From Comamonas testosteroni (GTDB lineage: Bacteria; Pseudomonadota; Gammaproteobacteria; Burkholderiales; Burkholderiaceae_C): a stretch of DNA of 64,000 nt. A program made the translations under genes and the position numbers. Where the stretch lies: the NCBI RefSeq assembly GCF_030505195.1, contig NZ_CP129672.1, positions 2,390,501 through 2,454,500 on the forward strand, given 5' to 3'. Shown piece by piece: positions 11,690-19,843 of the stretch. The notes below the pieces were generated by a model. That model did no database searches. It had not been told where the DNA came from and worked only from the letters and a program-made list of their open reading frames with translations. Every line of letters begins with the position of its first letter. Position 1 is the stretch's first letter.

Positions 11690-12165
11690 GCGACGGTCGG
11701 TTCAGTTGAGGCGACAATGATTTGCCCGCGCCGGGCCATGCAGCCATGCTGCAGCAGTTGGCTGTCCACGGTCTGGAACAGGGCCGTGACGCCATCGACG
11801 CCCAGGCGCTGCTGGTAGTGCCAGATGGTGTTGCGGCGGGAATGGTGGCACTGCCTTCGAGCAGGCAAAAGCACTGGTAGCTCATGCGATCCAGGAGCTG
11901 GTACTCAGTCTGCTCATCGCTGAGCTTGTACAAGTGCTTCAAGACCAGGGTGCGCACCATGACCTCGGTGGGATACGGTGGGCGTCCGCCCCGGCAGGCG
12001 TCACCACTGGGGCAGCAAGGCGTCGATAGTCTGCGTGAGGTGGGCAAAGTCGATGTGCCGGGCGATGAACTGCAGCGGGTTGCCCAGGGATTCTATTTTG
12101 TGCTTGTGGGCAGCGTAGGCAAACAGATCGGGCTTGATTGCGCTGCGCGAGGGCTTGATGGGCAT
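11690..12165 (-). pseudogene. IS5-family transposase, 5' part with two frameshifts
   Basis: ATG at 12165 opens MPIKPSRSAIKPDLFAYAAHK and runs to a stop after LLPQW near 12003. The next frame continues RGGRPPYPTEVMVRTLVLKH and LSDEQTEYQLLDRMSYQ. A third frame, after one lost base near 11843, reads RRNTIWHYQQRLGVDGVTAL and LLQHGCMARRGQII. This is the conserved N-terminal half of IS5-group DDE transposases (RPPYP, LSDEQ, the R-N-T-I-W box). The catalytic core after the first Asp region is absent, as the sequence changes to ICE-like material near 11690. Dead element. Confidence 0.72.
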
Positions 12166-12713
12166 TGATGGGCTGCCGGGTCAGGATGGGATTGGGGGGT
12201 GAATGCTGGAGTATTTAGAGCTTCCCTATTGATTTGCTTTTACCTTTAGAAAATATTATTGCTTCAAGGTTAAAAATAAGAATTTTCTTATATGCCCTCA
12301 AAAAATAGGTAGGCAGGATCTCTATGGCGATTCCATTCAATTCCGATGCGGCTAACGGTCAGTGAGTACTTGGACGATTTCTACAACGGATATCCGTCCA
12401 TATGCGGATTGGGTGCTTATTCTCGATGGAGAAAAAGGCTTTTATTACACGAAGAACCGTATACCTAATATTTGAGGGTTAAAAGGAAGAGCAAGCTGAA
12501 TCGCGAACTCCATAGGAAACCTCTGCATAAAGAGAATTCACGCGTGATAGAGCAACTTTTAAAAGCCCGTTGTTCATGTCTGGCAGCGAAAATCAATGAC
12601 TTCCCGGTGATTCGAGATGCTTGAATGACTGTGTTGATGCTATGTGGCAGGGGATTTCTGATTTATGCAGAGCTTCCTTAGATGTGCAATATGAAAACTT
12701 CCGTGGCTAACGC
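12166..12713. other. AT-rich gap upstream of the bacteriocin cluster
   Basis: About 550 bases without a supported gene, clearly AT-richer than the chromosome backbone. It should contain the promoter of the downstream cluster, but I cannot choose a convincing -35/-10 pair. It includes a pair of inverted repeats at 12515-12531 and 12662-12677. No ribosome binding site is obvious in the bases before ATG 12714. Confidence 0.5.
12515..12677. repeat. 163-bp segment with inverted-repeat ends (possible MITE or IS remnant)
   Basis: The left end GGAAACCTCTGCATAAA (12515-12531) and right end TTTATGCAGAGCTTCC (12662-12677) form an inverted pair: eleven bases match without a gap, then the outer TTCC matches. 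The CTCTGCATAAA core is typical of termini of IS5-like elements. It may be a small non-autonomous element or what remains of an insertion sequence. No flanking target duplication was recognised. Confidence 0.35.
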
Positions 12714-13865
12714 ATGATCATAGATTTCCAAATATCTCACAAAAATTTCACTGAGCAGCACTACGAAAGAGAGCCTCTCTTGATTAGAGGTGGCTGTATT
12801 ACGCATGGCGTTACTTGGCGTCAAGCGAACCAGCTCTTTGAGCGATGTGATGTGCTCGCGGACTCGTTCAAGCTTGCATTCGATGGAATCGTTCCAAAGG
12901 AAAAATACGTCGAGAGTTATCTGGACGTAGGTAGGCTGCGCCACCGCCTGATTAAGCCTGTTGTGTACGAACTAATGCGTAATGGTGCAACGCTGATCGC
13001 CAACCAGATCAAAGGCGATTCGGTAGTAGATGCACTGGCTAGGCAAATCGGAGCCTTCTCCGGGCAGCAGGTAGTGTCCAGCGCATATGCAGCATTCGGC
13101 AGCCGCGATTCGTTTCGCGCTCATTGGGACACCCGAGATGTCTATGCCATTCAGCTGCTCGGACGCAAGCGCTGGCTCGTGTATCGACCCACCTTCGAGT
13201 GCCCTCTCTATACACAGCAGAGCAAGGAGTACGAGCACGCTTATCCAAAACCGGAGGAGGTCTACATGGACTTCGTGCTGGAGCCAGGCGATGTCTTCTA
13301 TCTACCCCGAGGGTGGTGGCATAACCCCTTGCCTCTGGGTGAAGCGACCTACCACCTTGCCTTTGGCACATTTCCTCCATATGCCATCGACTATTTGTCA
13401 TGGGCAGTTGAGGAGTCTCAACATTTCATTGCCGCTCGCAAGGCTCTTGGCCCCTGGGACCAGAATGAGGAAACAATTAATTCACTGGCCAGGTATTTCT
13501 CGGAGTTCATCTCCAATCCAGAAAACCACCGTCGATTTCAGGATGATTTTTATTCGGGTCTTCGTCAGGATTCATCACTGGCCATAGATATTCTGGGCAA
13601 CCCTGCAATCCAAACTCTGTCCGATGAGCAAAAGCTCCGTGTTGCGACGAACAATCTTCATGGCTTGAATGAGGAATATCTCATTGCCAATGGAGCAAGA
13701 GTTGCGCTTGATGATGTCGGGCTGCCGCTGATGCGGCGCATCGCACATTCACCGGGTACCAGTGTGTCGGAACTTTTGGAAGCACATCCTGAAATTGAGC
13801 CAGGCAGGATTCGATCACTCATCACGGAACTGTGCCGCCAAGATATCTTGGAGCCATGGTTCTAA
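12714..13865 (+). CDS. JmjC/cupin-fold 2-oxoglutarate oxygenase in bacteriocin cluster
   Basis: A 383-residue protein of the bacterial JmjC (cupin_4, RoxA/YcfD-like) family, which uses Fe(II) and 2-oxoglutarate to hydroxylate protein side chains. The iron triad is visible: HWD gives His137 and Asp139, and the distal His203 is in GWWHNPL. The strand QLLGRKRWLVYRP and EPGDVFYLPRGWWH are typical of the fold. The last 60 residues (SVSELLEAHPEI to ILEPWF) look like the winged-helix tail of the RoxA group. It is the first gene of a tight cluster that encodes a microcin-like precursor and its exporter, so the likely substrate is the precursor peptide, or a host protein made resistant. That is inference; known relatives hydroxylate ribosomal proteins. 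Its base composition is AT-richer than the flanking chromosome. Confidence 0.82.
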   Translation: MIIDFQISHKNFTEQHYEREPLLIRGGCITHGVTWRQANQLFERCDVLADSFKLAFDGIVPKEKYVESYLDVGRLRHRLIKPVVYELMRNGATLIANQIKGDSVVDALARQIGAFSGQQVVSSAYAAFGSRDSFRAHWDTRDVYAIQLLGRKRWLVYRPTFECPLYTQQSKEYEHAYPKPEEVYMDFVLEPGDVFYLPRGWWHNPLPLGEATYHLAFGTFPPYAIDYLSWAVEESQHFIAARKALGPWDQNEETINSLARYFSEFISNPENHRRFQDDFYSGLRQDSSLAIDILGNPAIQTLSDEQKLRVATNNLHGLNEEYLIANGARVALDDVGLPLMRRIAHSPGTSVSELLEAHPEIEPGRIRSLITELCRQDILEPWF

Positions 13866-13888
13866 ATTTCATCAACGAAAGGCATCAT

Positions 13889-14350
13889 ATGGGAGAAATA
13901 CCCGAAATCAAAGAGAACTTTCTGTTCAAATTATCCGGATCGGGCATGGGCATCAGTCTTGGGTTGGCATCGATTTTTGTTTTATTTAACGAGAAGCTGT
14001 CATTTTCCAAGGAATGGCTATCCAGAATAGATCTGTCGCTGGCATTTTGCGTTTTACTGTTTTTCGTGAGGTCCATAATCGAATTAAACAAATTCATGCA
14101 GACACTAAAGAAGTTTTCGGAAGATCAGTTGCAGGACTACGTTTTACAAGAACAGCCGGGAATATATCCACTCACCATGTTCAAGAAATCAGCTTCGTTG
14201 ATTTTTTTAATTATGGTGCTTTGCTTCGCAGTCTGGCTGTTGACTATCACGTCCCCCCCTCTCATCTCGGCGGTAGTGGTTTCTTTCGTTCTTATTTCGG
14301 CAGTGACCGAGATTCTTTTAGCCGGAATAATAAAGTCTATAAGGAAATAA
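13889..14350 (+). CDS. Four-helix membrane protein, candidate bacteriocin immunity protein
   Basis: A 153-residue protein from ATG 13889, with GAAAGG about 6 bases upstream; an earlier in-frame ATG at 13856 would overlap the oxygenase stop. It has four hydrophobic segments, around residues 13-32, 48-66, 103-123 and 127-147, and a charged middle loop, with no known domain recognised. It ends one base before the precursor gene starts. In microcin V-like systems the small membrane protein next to the precursor gives self-immunity, so this is the natural candidate. No sequence similarity to known immunity proteins was seen; the call rests on size, topology and position. Confidence 0.6.
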   Translation: MGEIPEIKENFLFKLSGSGMGISLGLASIFVLFNEKLSFSKEWLSRIDLSLAFCVLLFFVRSIIELNKFMQTLKKFSEDQLQDYVLQEQPGIYPLTMFKKSASLIFLIMVLCFAVWLLTITSPPLISAVVVSFVLISAVTEILLAGIIKSIRK

Positions 14351-14351
14351 A

Positions 14352-14681
14352 ATGCGCGATCTTACTATCGTAGAGCTGAAATTGGTCGGGGCCGGCCTTG
14401 ATTCTGATGATCGCGCCCTGTTGGGGTCCGGTGCTGGCGGCGTTACAGGGGCATTGGGCGGGCAAGTCGCCGGCCAGCACATCGGCGGATGGGTCGGTGG
14501 CGCTGTTGGCGCCGGCATTGGTGGGCCTATCGGCGCAGTGGGCGGTGTGATCGGGGGCCGGTGGTTGGGCGGACGCGTGGGTGCAATAACAGGCGGGGCC
14601 GTTGGGACTTGGGTGGGGAGCATGTGGGGCGGATCTGATAAATCTGGCACCAACTACCAAGATGGAAGCAGCTATCAATAA
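14352..14681 (+). CDS. Microcin V-like (class II) bacteriocin precursor
   Basis: A 109-residue secreted peptide precursor. The leader MRDLTIVELKLVGAG closely follows the microcin V leader pattern (MRxLTxxEL...VxGG), with a double-glycine-type site at G-A or A-G, so cleavage should fall after residue 14 or 15. The mature part, about 94 residues, has an acidic start (LDSDDRALL), then a long glycine-zipper stretch with many GxxxG spacings and three GGxxG blocks, and a hydrophilic tail SDKSGTNYQDGSSYQ. There are no cysteines, which excludes lanthipeptide-like or disulfide forms. Such zippers insert into membranes. AAGGA lies 6 bases before the ATG. The genes for leader peptidase/exporter, adaptor and channel follow directly. 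It matches no named microcin that I know. Confidence 0.82.
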   Translation: MRDLTIVELKLVGAGLDSDDRALLGSGAGGVTGALGGQVAGQHIGGWVGGAVGAGIGGPIGAVGGVIGGRWLGGRVGAITGGAVGTWVGSMWGGSDKSGTNYQDGSSYQ

Positions 14682-14703
14682 TCCCAATCAATAGGTGGAC
14701 TGT

Positions 14704-15975
14704 ATGGTGCTGCTGTTCAGGCGTGAGGCTCTCATTGCGAAGGAAGTGCGATGGCTTGGCCACATCGTCATGGTGCGCCCCTTGTCCTTCTCAGTCTTGA
14801 CGTTGCTTTCCATCGCCATCGCAGCCTTGATCGCAGGAGTGCTGTTTTTTGGCACTTACACCAAGCGGACGGCGGTCCACGGCCAATTGCTGCCGGCGAC
14901 AGGCCAGATCAGGGTCGTTTCGCAACAACCTGGGGTCGTGCTGGAGAAGCTTGTGCAGGAAGGGCAGTTGGTTGAAAAAGGCGCTGTTCTCTACAAAATT
15001 TCCAGCGAGCAGTATGGAGAGGATGCTGGCGCGGTCCTGGCCAGCATCAGCCAGAACCTGACGCAAAAACGGGAGTCACTGCTTGGTGAACAGGAGAAAT
15101 CCCGGCAGTTGCATGCTGCTGAGCGCCACACCTTGAGCAGAAAGATCGCAAGCCTGCGCGAAGAACTGGCTGTGCAGGCAGAGCAGCTCAAGAGCCAACA
15201 GCGCCTACTGGCGCTGGCTGACAATGCCATCCAGCGATACCAGGGGTTGCTGGATAAGGGCTATATCTCGCAAGACCAGTTCCAGCAGCGGCAATCGGAA
15301 CAATTGGGCCAAATGCAGGTGCTTCAGCGCTTGCGGCGCGAGCGCACCTCCTTGGAGCAACAGCTGGTAGAGCAAACCAACGAACTGTCAGGGCTGGACA
15401 GCCGCCAGAAGAATCAACTGGCACAAATCGACCGGCAGCTTTCAGCGCTTGCCCAAGAGCTCACCGAGAGCGAGGCGCGGCGGGTGTTCATCATCGCCGC
15501 ACCCGAGGCAGGCGTGGCAACCGCGGTGCTTGCGGAAGTCGGCCATAGCGTCGATGCCCGCTTGCCCCTGCTGCTCATCGTTCCCACGGACTCTGACCTT
15601 GAAGCCGAGCTCTACGTGCCAAGCAGGGCCATGGGCTTTGTCCAGCCTGGCGACCCCGTGAATGTTCGCTACCAAGCCTACCCTTATCAAAAATTTGGGA
15701 TCTATCGGGGCGAGTTAGTTTCCGTGTCTCGCACCAGCATTTCACCCTTCGAATTGTCCAGCCCGGCCAATGTATTCCAGGGTGCTGGCGAAGCGCGAGA
15801 GCCGTTGTATCGGTTGCGCGTCAGGCTAAATAGCCAGGCTGTCACCGCGTACGGCAAGCCGCAAGCGCTTCAGAGTGGCATGCTGCTGGAGGCAGACATT
15901 CTTCAGGAGTCTCGCCGCCTCTACGAGTGGGTGCTTGAGCCGCTGTACAGCATGGCTGGCAGGGTGACGCGGTAG
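14704..15975 (+). CDS. HlyD/CvaA-type membrane fusion protein for bacteriocin export
   Basis: A 423-residue periplasmic adaptor of a type I secretion system. One N-terminal membrane anchor (about residues 21-47, LSFSVLTLLSIAIAALIAGVL) precedes the first half of a lipoyl domain (VVSQQPGVVLEKLVQEGQLV), a long coiled coil of about 150 residues rich in Glu, Gln and Leu, then the second lipoyl half and a beta-barrel domain with PLYRLRVRL near the C-terminus. This order matches CvaA. AGGTGG stands 5 bases before ATG 14704; a GTG at 14695 in the same frame is less likely. It lies 22 bases after the precursor stop and two bases before the exporter gene. It should link the ABC exporter with the TolC-like channel. 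Confidence 0.88.
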   Translation: MVLLFRREALIAKEVRWLGHIVMVRPLSFSVLTLLSIAIAALIAGVLFFGTYTKRTAVHGQLLPATGQIRVVSQQPGVVLEKLVQEGQLVEKGAVLYKISSEQYGEDAGAVLASISQNLTQKRESLLGEQEKSRQLHAAERHTLSRKIASLREELAVQAEQLKSQQRLLALADNAIQRYQGLLDKGYISQDQFQQRQSEQLGQMQVLQRLRRERTSLEQQLVEQTNELSGLDSRQKNQLAQIDRQLSALAQELTESEARRVFIIAAPEAGVATAVLAEVGHSVDARLPLLLIVPTDSDLEAELYVPSRAMGFVQPGDPVNVRYQAYPYQKFGIYRGELVSVSRTSISPFELSSPANVFQGAGEAREPLYRLRVRLNSQAVTAYGKPQALQSGMLLEADILQESRRLYEWVLEPLYSMAGRVTR

Positions 15976-15977
15976 CC

Positions 15978-18122
15978 ATGGTTTCTTTGGATTCGCTGGC
16001 ACTGCGCTGGGGCAAGCATTTGCCGGTCATGTTGCAGACAGAGGCCGCTGAATGCGGCCTGGCCTGCCTTGCGATGGTCGCGAGCTATCACGGCTACAAG
16101 GTAGACGTGACGGAGATGCGCCAGCGCTTCAGCATTTCACTCAAGGGGATGAATCTTGCCCAGGTGGTTCAGGTCGCACACGGCCTTCGCCTGGGCACAC
16201 GCGCGGTACGCCTGGAGCTCGATGAGCTTCAGAACCTGGCAGTCCCCTGCGTGCTGCATTGGAACCTTGACCATTTTGTGACGCTGAAATCCGTCAGTGC
16301 TCGAGGCGTGGTGATACACGATCCGTCGACTGGAGCCCGCCCCGTAAGCTTCGAAGAGCTATCGCGTAGGTTCACCGGCGTGGCTCTGGAGTTGTGGCCA
16401 AACCCAGACTTCGAGAAGAAAGAAGAAAAGCCCAGGGTCAGGTTGCTTGGCTTGACGGGGAAGATCAGCGGATTGGGCCGATCCCTGCTCCAGGTGCTGG
16501 TGATGGGCGTGGCATTGCAGATCGTCGCGCTCGTCGGCCCGTTTCTGCTTCAATGGACCATAGACAATGCGATCATCAGCAACGATCGCCATCTGCTGGC
16601 CACTCTGATTCTGGGGTTCTCCGTCGTGCTGCTAATGCAGGTTCTCATCAGCACCGGCCGGGCCTGGGCGCTGATGCACATGGGCACACTGTTCAGCCTG
16701 CAATGGCGGACCAACGTGTTCAGCCATATGCTGCGCTTGCCCAGCCAGTTCTTCGAGAAGCGCCACCTGGGCGATGTGATCTCCCGCTTTGGGTCCGTCG
16801 ATCAGATCCAGCAAACGCTGACGGCCAGCTTTCTCTCGGTCATTCTGGATGGCCTTATGGCGTTATCCACCCTGGTGCTGATGCTGGCCTACAGCCCCCA
16901 GCTGGCGGCGGTCGTTCTCTGTGCCATGGTGCTCTACGGGCTGATCCGCTGGTCGTGGTACCACCCGCTGCGCAACGCCACGCAAGAGCAGATCGTTCAT
17001 GCCGCTCGCCAGCAAAGCCACTTCCTTGAATCGGTCCGCGGTGTTCAGGCATTGAAGTTGTTTCAAAAGCTGGATATGCGCAGATCCGTCTGGCTAGGCC
17101 TGTTCGTAGATCAGATCAATGCGGGCCTGAAGTCCCAGAAGCTGCAACTGTTCTACGCGCAAGCCAATGCGGTGCTGTTCGGCGCCGAGAACCTGCTGGT
17201 GGTCTGGTTGGGGGCCACCATGGTGATGGATGGGCACTTCAGCGTCGGCATGTTCATGGCCTTCTACTCCTACAAATCCCAGTTCGGCAGCCGCGTGGGA
17301 AGCCTTATCGATCGTCTCTTCGACCTGCGCATGCTGCAACTGCACAGCGAGAGATTGGCCGACATCGTGCTGCATCCACCCGAGGAAGAGTCTCACGCGC
17401 TCGTTGCCCACGAATGCAGTGGCCGGGTGGATATCGAAGTGCGGGCGGTAGCCTATCGCTATGGGGACCAGGAGCCCTGGATTCTGGACGACCTGAGCTT
17501 CAGCATCTCTGAAGGCGATTCGGTGGCAATCATCGGGCCTTCGGGCTGTGGCAAAAGCACCTTGCTCAAGGTGCTGCTGGGCATGCTACCAGTGGCGCGG
17601 GGGAGCATTCGCGTCGCAGGCCATGAGCTCAGCGGGGCCAGCCTGTCTACGCTTCGTGAGCTCTCCGGTTGCGTGATGCAGGACGATGCGCTGTTTGCCG
17701 GAAGCCTTGCCGAGAACATTTGCTTCTTCGATTGTCAATCTGATAAGCCATGGATGCAGCAGTGCGCGCGCATCGCCGGGATACATGCCGATATCGAGCG
17801 CATGCCCATGGGTTACAGCACCTTGGTTGGCGACATGGGCACGGTGCTTTCCGGTGGGCAAAAGCAGCGGATCCTGCTGGCGCGCGCGCTGTACAAGAAG
17901 CCCAGAATTCTATTCCTGGACGAGGCAACAAGCCACCTCGACGTGGAGGCCGAGCGGCAGATCAGCACTGCAATCCAAGCCCTCGATATCACCCGGATCA
18001 TGATCGCCCATCGTCCGGAAACGATTGCCTGTGCAGACCGGGTCATCGAACTCGGCCATGGCCGGGTGGTCAATGATGTTCGGGTGCGGCCATTGCGGCA
18101 GCAGCGCCCACCGGGAGTCTGA
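15978..18122 (+). CDS. Peptidase-containing ABC exporter (C39, CvaB-type)
   Basis: A 714-residue inner-membrane protein that both cleaves double-glycine leaders and exports the peptide. The N-terminal C39 domain keeps its catalytic residues: Cys26 (in TEAAECGLACLAM), His99 (in WNLDHFVTL) and Asp115 (in IHDP), with the same spacing that I recall for CvaB. A six-helix membrane domain follows, about residues 160-440. The nucleotide-binding domain carries Walker A GPSGCGKST (about 519), signature LSGGQKQR, Walker B ILFLDEA and the switch histidine in IAHR. All are intact, so the transporter should work. It lies two bases after the adaptor and two before the TolC gene. The leader of the peptide at 14352 is the obvious substrate. 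Confidence 0.93.
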   Translation: MVSLDSLALRWGKHLPVMLQTEAAECGLACLAMVASYHGYKVDVTEMRQRFSISLKGMNLAQVVQVAHGLRLGTRAVRLELDELQNLAVPCVLHWNLDHFVTLKSVSARGVVIHDPSTGARPVSFEELSRRFTGVALELWPNPDFEKKEEKPRVRLLGLTGKISGLGRSLLQVLVMGVALQIVALVGPFLLQWTIDNAIISNDRHLLATLILGFSVVLLMQVLISTGRAWALMHMGTLFSLQWRTNVFSHMLRLPSQFFEKRHLGDVISRFGSVDQIQQTLTASFLSVILDGLMALSTLVLMLAYSPQLAAVVLCAMVLYGLIRWSWYHPLRNATQEQIVHAARQQSHFLESVRGVQALKLFQKLDMRRSVWLGLFVDQINAGLKSQKLQLFYAQANAVLFGAENLLVVWLGATMVMDGHFSVGMFMAFYSYKSQFGSRVGSLIDRLFDLRMLQLHSERLADIVLHPPEEESHALVAHECSGRVDIEVRAVAYRYGDQEPWILDDLSFSISEGDSVAIIGPSGCGKSTLLKVLLGMLPVARGSIRVAGHELSGASLSTLRELSGCVMQDDALFAGSLAENICFFDCQSDKPWMQQCARIAGIHADIERMPMGYSTLVGDMGTVLSGGQKQRILLARALYKKPRILFLDEATSHLDVEAERQISTAIQALDITRIMIAHRPETIACADRVIELGHGRVVNDVRVRPLRQQRPPGV

Positions 18123-18124
18123 CT

Positions 18125-19534
18125 GTGCACAGGCTACGTCTCGCCGCTTGCTTTGCTGGTGCCGCCCTGCTCAAACCCGCATTCGCCATGCCAGCTTTCG
18201 ACGCCTTCGCCACAGAAAGCCTTGTCGCCACCCCGGCTATGGTTTCCTCGTCTGTGGAAGTGGGCTTCTGCCCTGCCGGCATGCCGCCGCAACCGCTGAC
18301 TTTGCACGAAGCCATCACCCGTATCCTGTGTCATGACCCCACCATCCGCCATGCCAGGTCCACCGCACAAATGCGGGCAGCCCAGGTGGGTCAGCGCCAG
18401 TCCACATATCTGCCCCGTCTGGATGGACGGGTGGGCCAGTCGGCAAACCACACGGCAACCCGTTTTGGAGACGACTTGGGTTCGACCAGCAACAATAGCC
18501 GGATGCGTGCGGGCAACCTCAGCTTCAGTTGGGTGCTCTTCGACTTTGGCCGTCGAGAAGCGGCGTTGGAGGCTTCACACCAAATGCTCGCAGCGGCAAA
18601 TTCCGATCAAAACGCGACCATCCAACGTGCATTTCTCGATGCCGCGCATCTCTACTTTGCCGCGCGAGCGAGCAACCAAAGGCTTGCCGCTGCCCAGCAG
18701 GTCATGGACCTAGCCAAAGACAACTACGCCGCCGCAGATGAGAAGTACAAAGCCGGCGCGGCAGCCTTGTCCGATCGCCTGCGGGCACAGACAGCCTATA
18801 CCCAGGCCAGTTTGCGCGTCTCACGTGAGAGGGGTGCTCTGTCCAGTGCTTTGGGCTCAATGGCACTGCGTATGGGGTTGCCTGCACTGACGGCCATAAA
18901 CATCGATGAACGCATCGTTGCTTTTCCCGCATTGGACTTCATGTCTGAAGTTGACGAGCTCATCCGCATTGCGCGCGGCCAACATCCAAGCCTGATTGCA
19001 GCACAGGCGCGCGCGAAGGCTGCCTTGGCTGCAACGCAAGAGGCTCGCGCGATGGCTCGGCCATCGATTGCACTAACAAGCAATCTCGGGCTCTCAAATA
19101 CCTTTGGGCATGGCCCAAACAGCCAGCGCCAGGACATGAACATCGGACTGCAACTGAGCATCCCTTTGTTCTCGGGGCTTGAGCAGACCTATCAGATCCG
19201 CGAGGCCCAAGCCCAGGCTGCAGCCCACGTGGCCGAGTTGGACACCGTGCGCCTGCGCGTTTCGGAGGATGTCTTGACGCAGTACAACAGCCTGTGTACG
19301 GAAAAAGCCAACCTGGTACACACCTCAGCGCTCGTTGAGCAGTCCAAGCAAGCCATGGATATCGTGCAAGGCCGCTATCGGTCTGGCGTGGGCAGCATGA
19401 CAGAAGTTCTAAACACCATGGAGACCTATGCCAGCGTTCAGGAGCAGCATATCGGTGCAATGGCCAATTGGCAGGTCTCGCGTGTGGCGCTGGCCGCCCA
19501 CTTGGGGCTATTAGTTTTCTGGGGCTTGGACTAA
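18125..19534 (+). CDS. TolC-family outer membrane channel for bacteriocin export
   Basis: A 469-residue outer membrane efflux protein. It starts with GTG at 18125, two bases after the exporter stop. A signal peptide (LRLAACFAGAALLKPAFA) is followed by two repeats of the outer membrane factor domain with long alanine- and glutamine-rich helices; SLRVSRERGAL and the terminal repeat QGRYRSGVGSMTEVLNTMETY are typical. The presence of a dedicated channel makes the system self-contained, unlike E. coli microcin V, which borrows the chromosomal TolC. It is the last gene of the cluster. The stop is followed by 360 bases before the converging yidC terminator region. Confidence 0.9.
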   Translation: MHRLRLAACFAGAALLKPAFAMPAFDAFATESLVATPAMVSSSVEVGFCPAGMPPQPLTLHEAITRILCHDPTIRHARSTAQMRAAQVGQRQSTYLPRLDGRVGQSANHTATRFGDDLGSTSNNSRMRAGNLSFSWVLFDFGRREAALEASHQMLAAANSDQNATIQRAFLDAAHLYFAARASNQRLAAAQQVMDLAKDNYAAADEKYKAGAAALSDRLRAQTAYTQASLRVSRERGALSSALGSMALRMGLPALTAINIDERIVAFPALDFMSEVDELIRIARGQHPSLIAAQARAKAALAATQEARAMARPSIALTSNLGLSNTFGHGPNSQRQDMNIGLQLSIPLFSGLEQTYQIREAQAQAAAHVAELDTVRLRVSEDVLTQYNSLCTEKANLVHTSALVEQSKQAMDIVQGRYRSGVGSMTEVLNTMETYASVQEQHIGAMANWQVSRVALAAHLGLLVFWGLD

Positions 19535-19710
19535 ACGCATCTTGCCTGTTCGGAGAACTCCAGTCTCCGTTCTGAGAATCTATGACATTGATTGGCTTAA
19601 ACGCGAGACCCAAACAGATAGTGGGCGGGCACGTTGGCCGCAGCGGAGCTTTAGCCGCAGGCGAGAGTGTTCAGGTATCTCCACTTCTGCCCAGTGATAA
19701 CGCTAGGGCA

Positions 19711-19733
19711 TGAATGCATGTCCAAGTTTATGT
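19711..19733 (+). repeat. Right copy of imperfect direct repeat (possible attR)
   Basis: It begins TGAATGCATGTCCA and ends GTTTATGT, and matches 10221-10243 at 19 of 23 bases, same orientation. Together the two copies enclose about 9.5 kb that contains the integrase remnant, IS remnant and bacteriocin cluster. The att-site role is inferred. Confidence 0.5.
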
Positions 19734-19843
19734 AGTGCCATTAAAGAAAAAAGCTTTAGATTCAAACGAGTAGATGACTCTATATTGCTCCTATATCGGC
19801 AAGCAAGGCAGCAGGCAGGCCCGCCGCCCTGTTCAAGCGGGCA

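Noticed and set aside
18816-18836. CTCACGTGAG as a parS site
   Set aside because: Shares only the CACGTG core with parS; flanks do not fit.
19684-19702. TTCTGC...GATAAC near the island's right end, as a decayed copy of the last 18 bases of mnmE (SGI1-type att site)
   Set aside because: Needs a two-base gap and several mismatches; the 23-base direct repeat at 19711 is much better supported as border.
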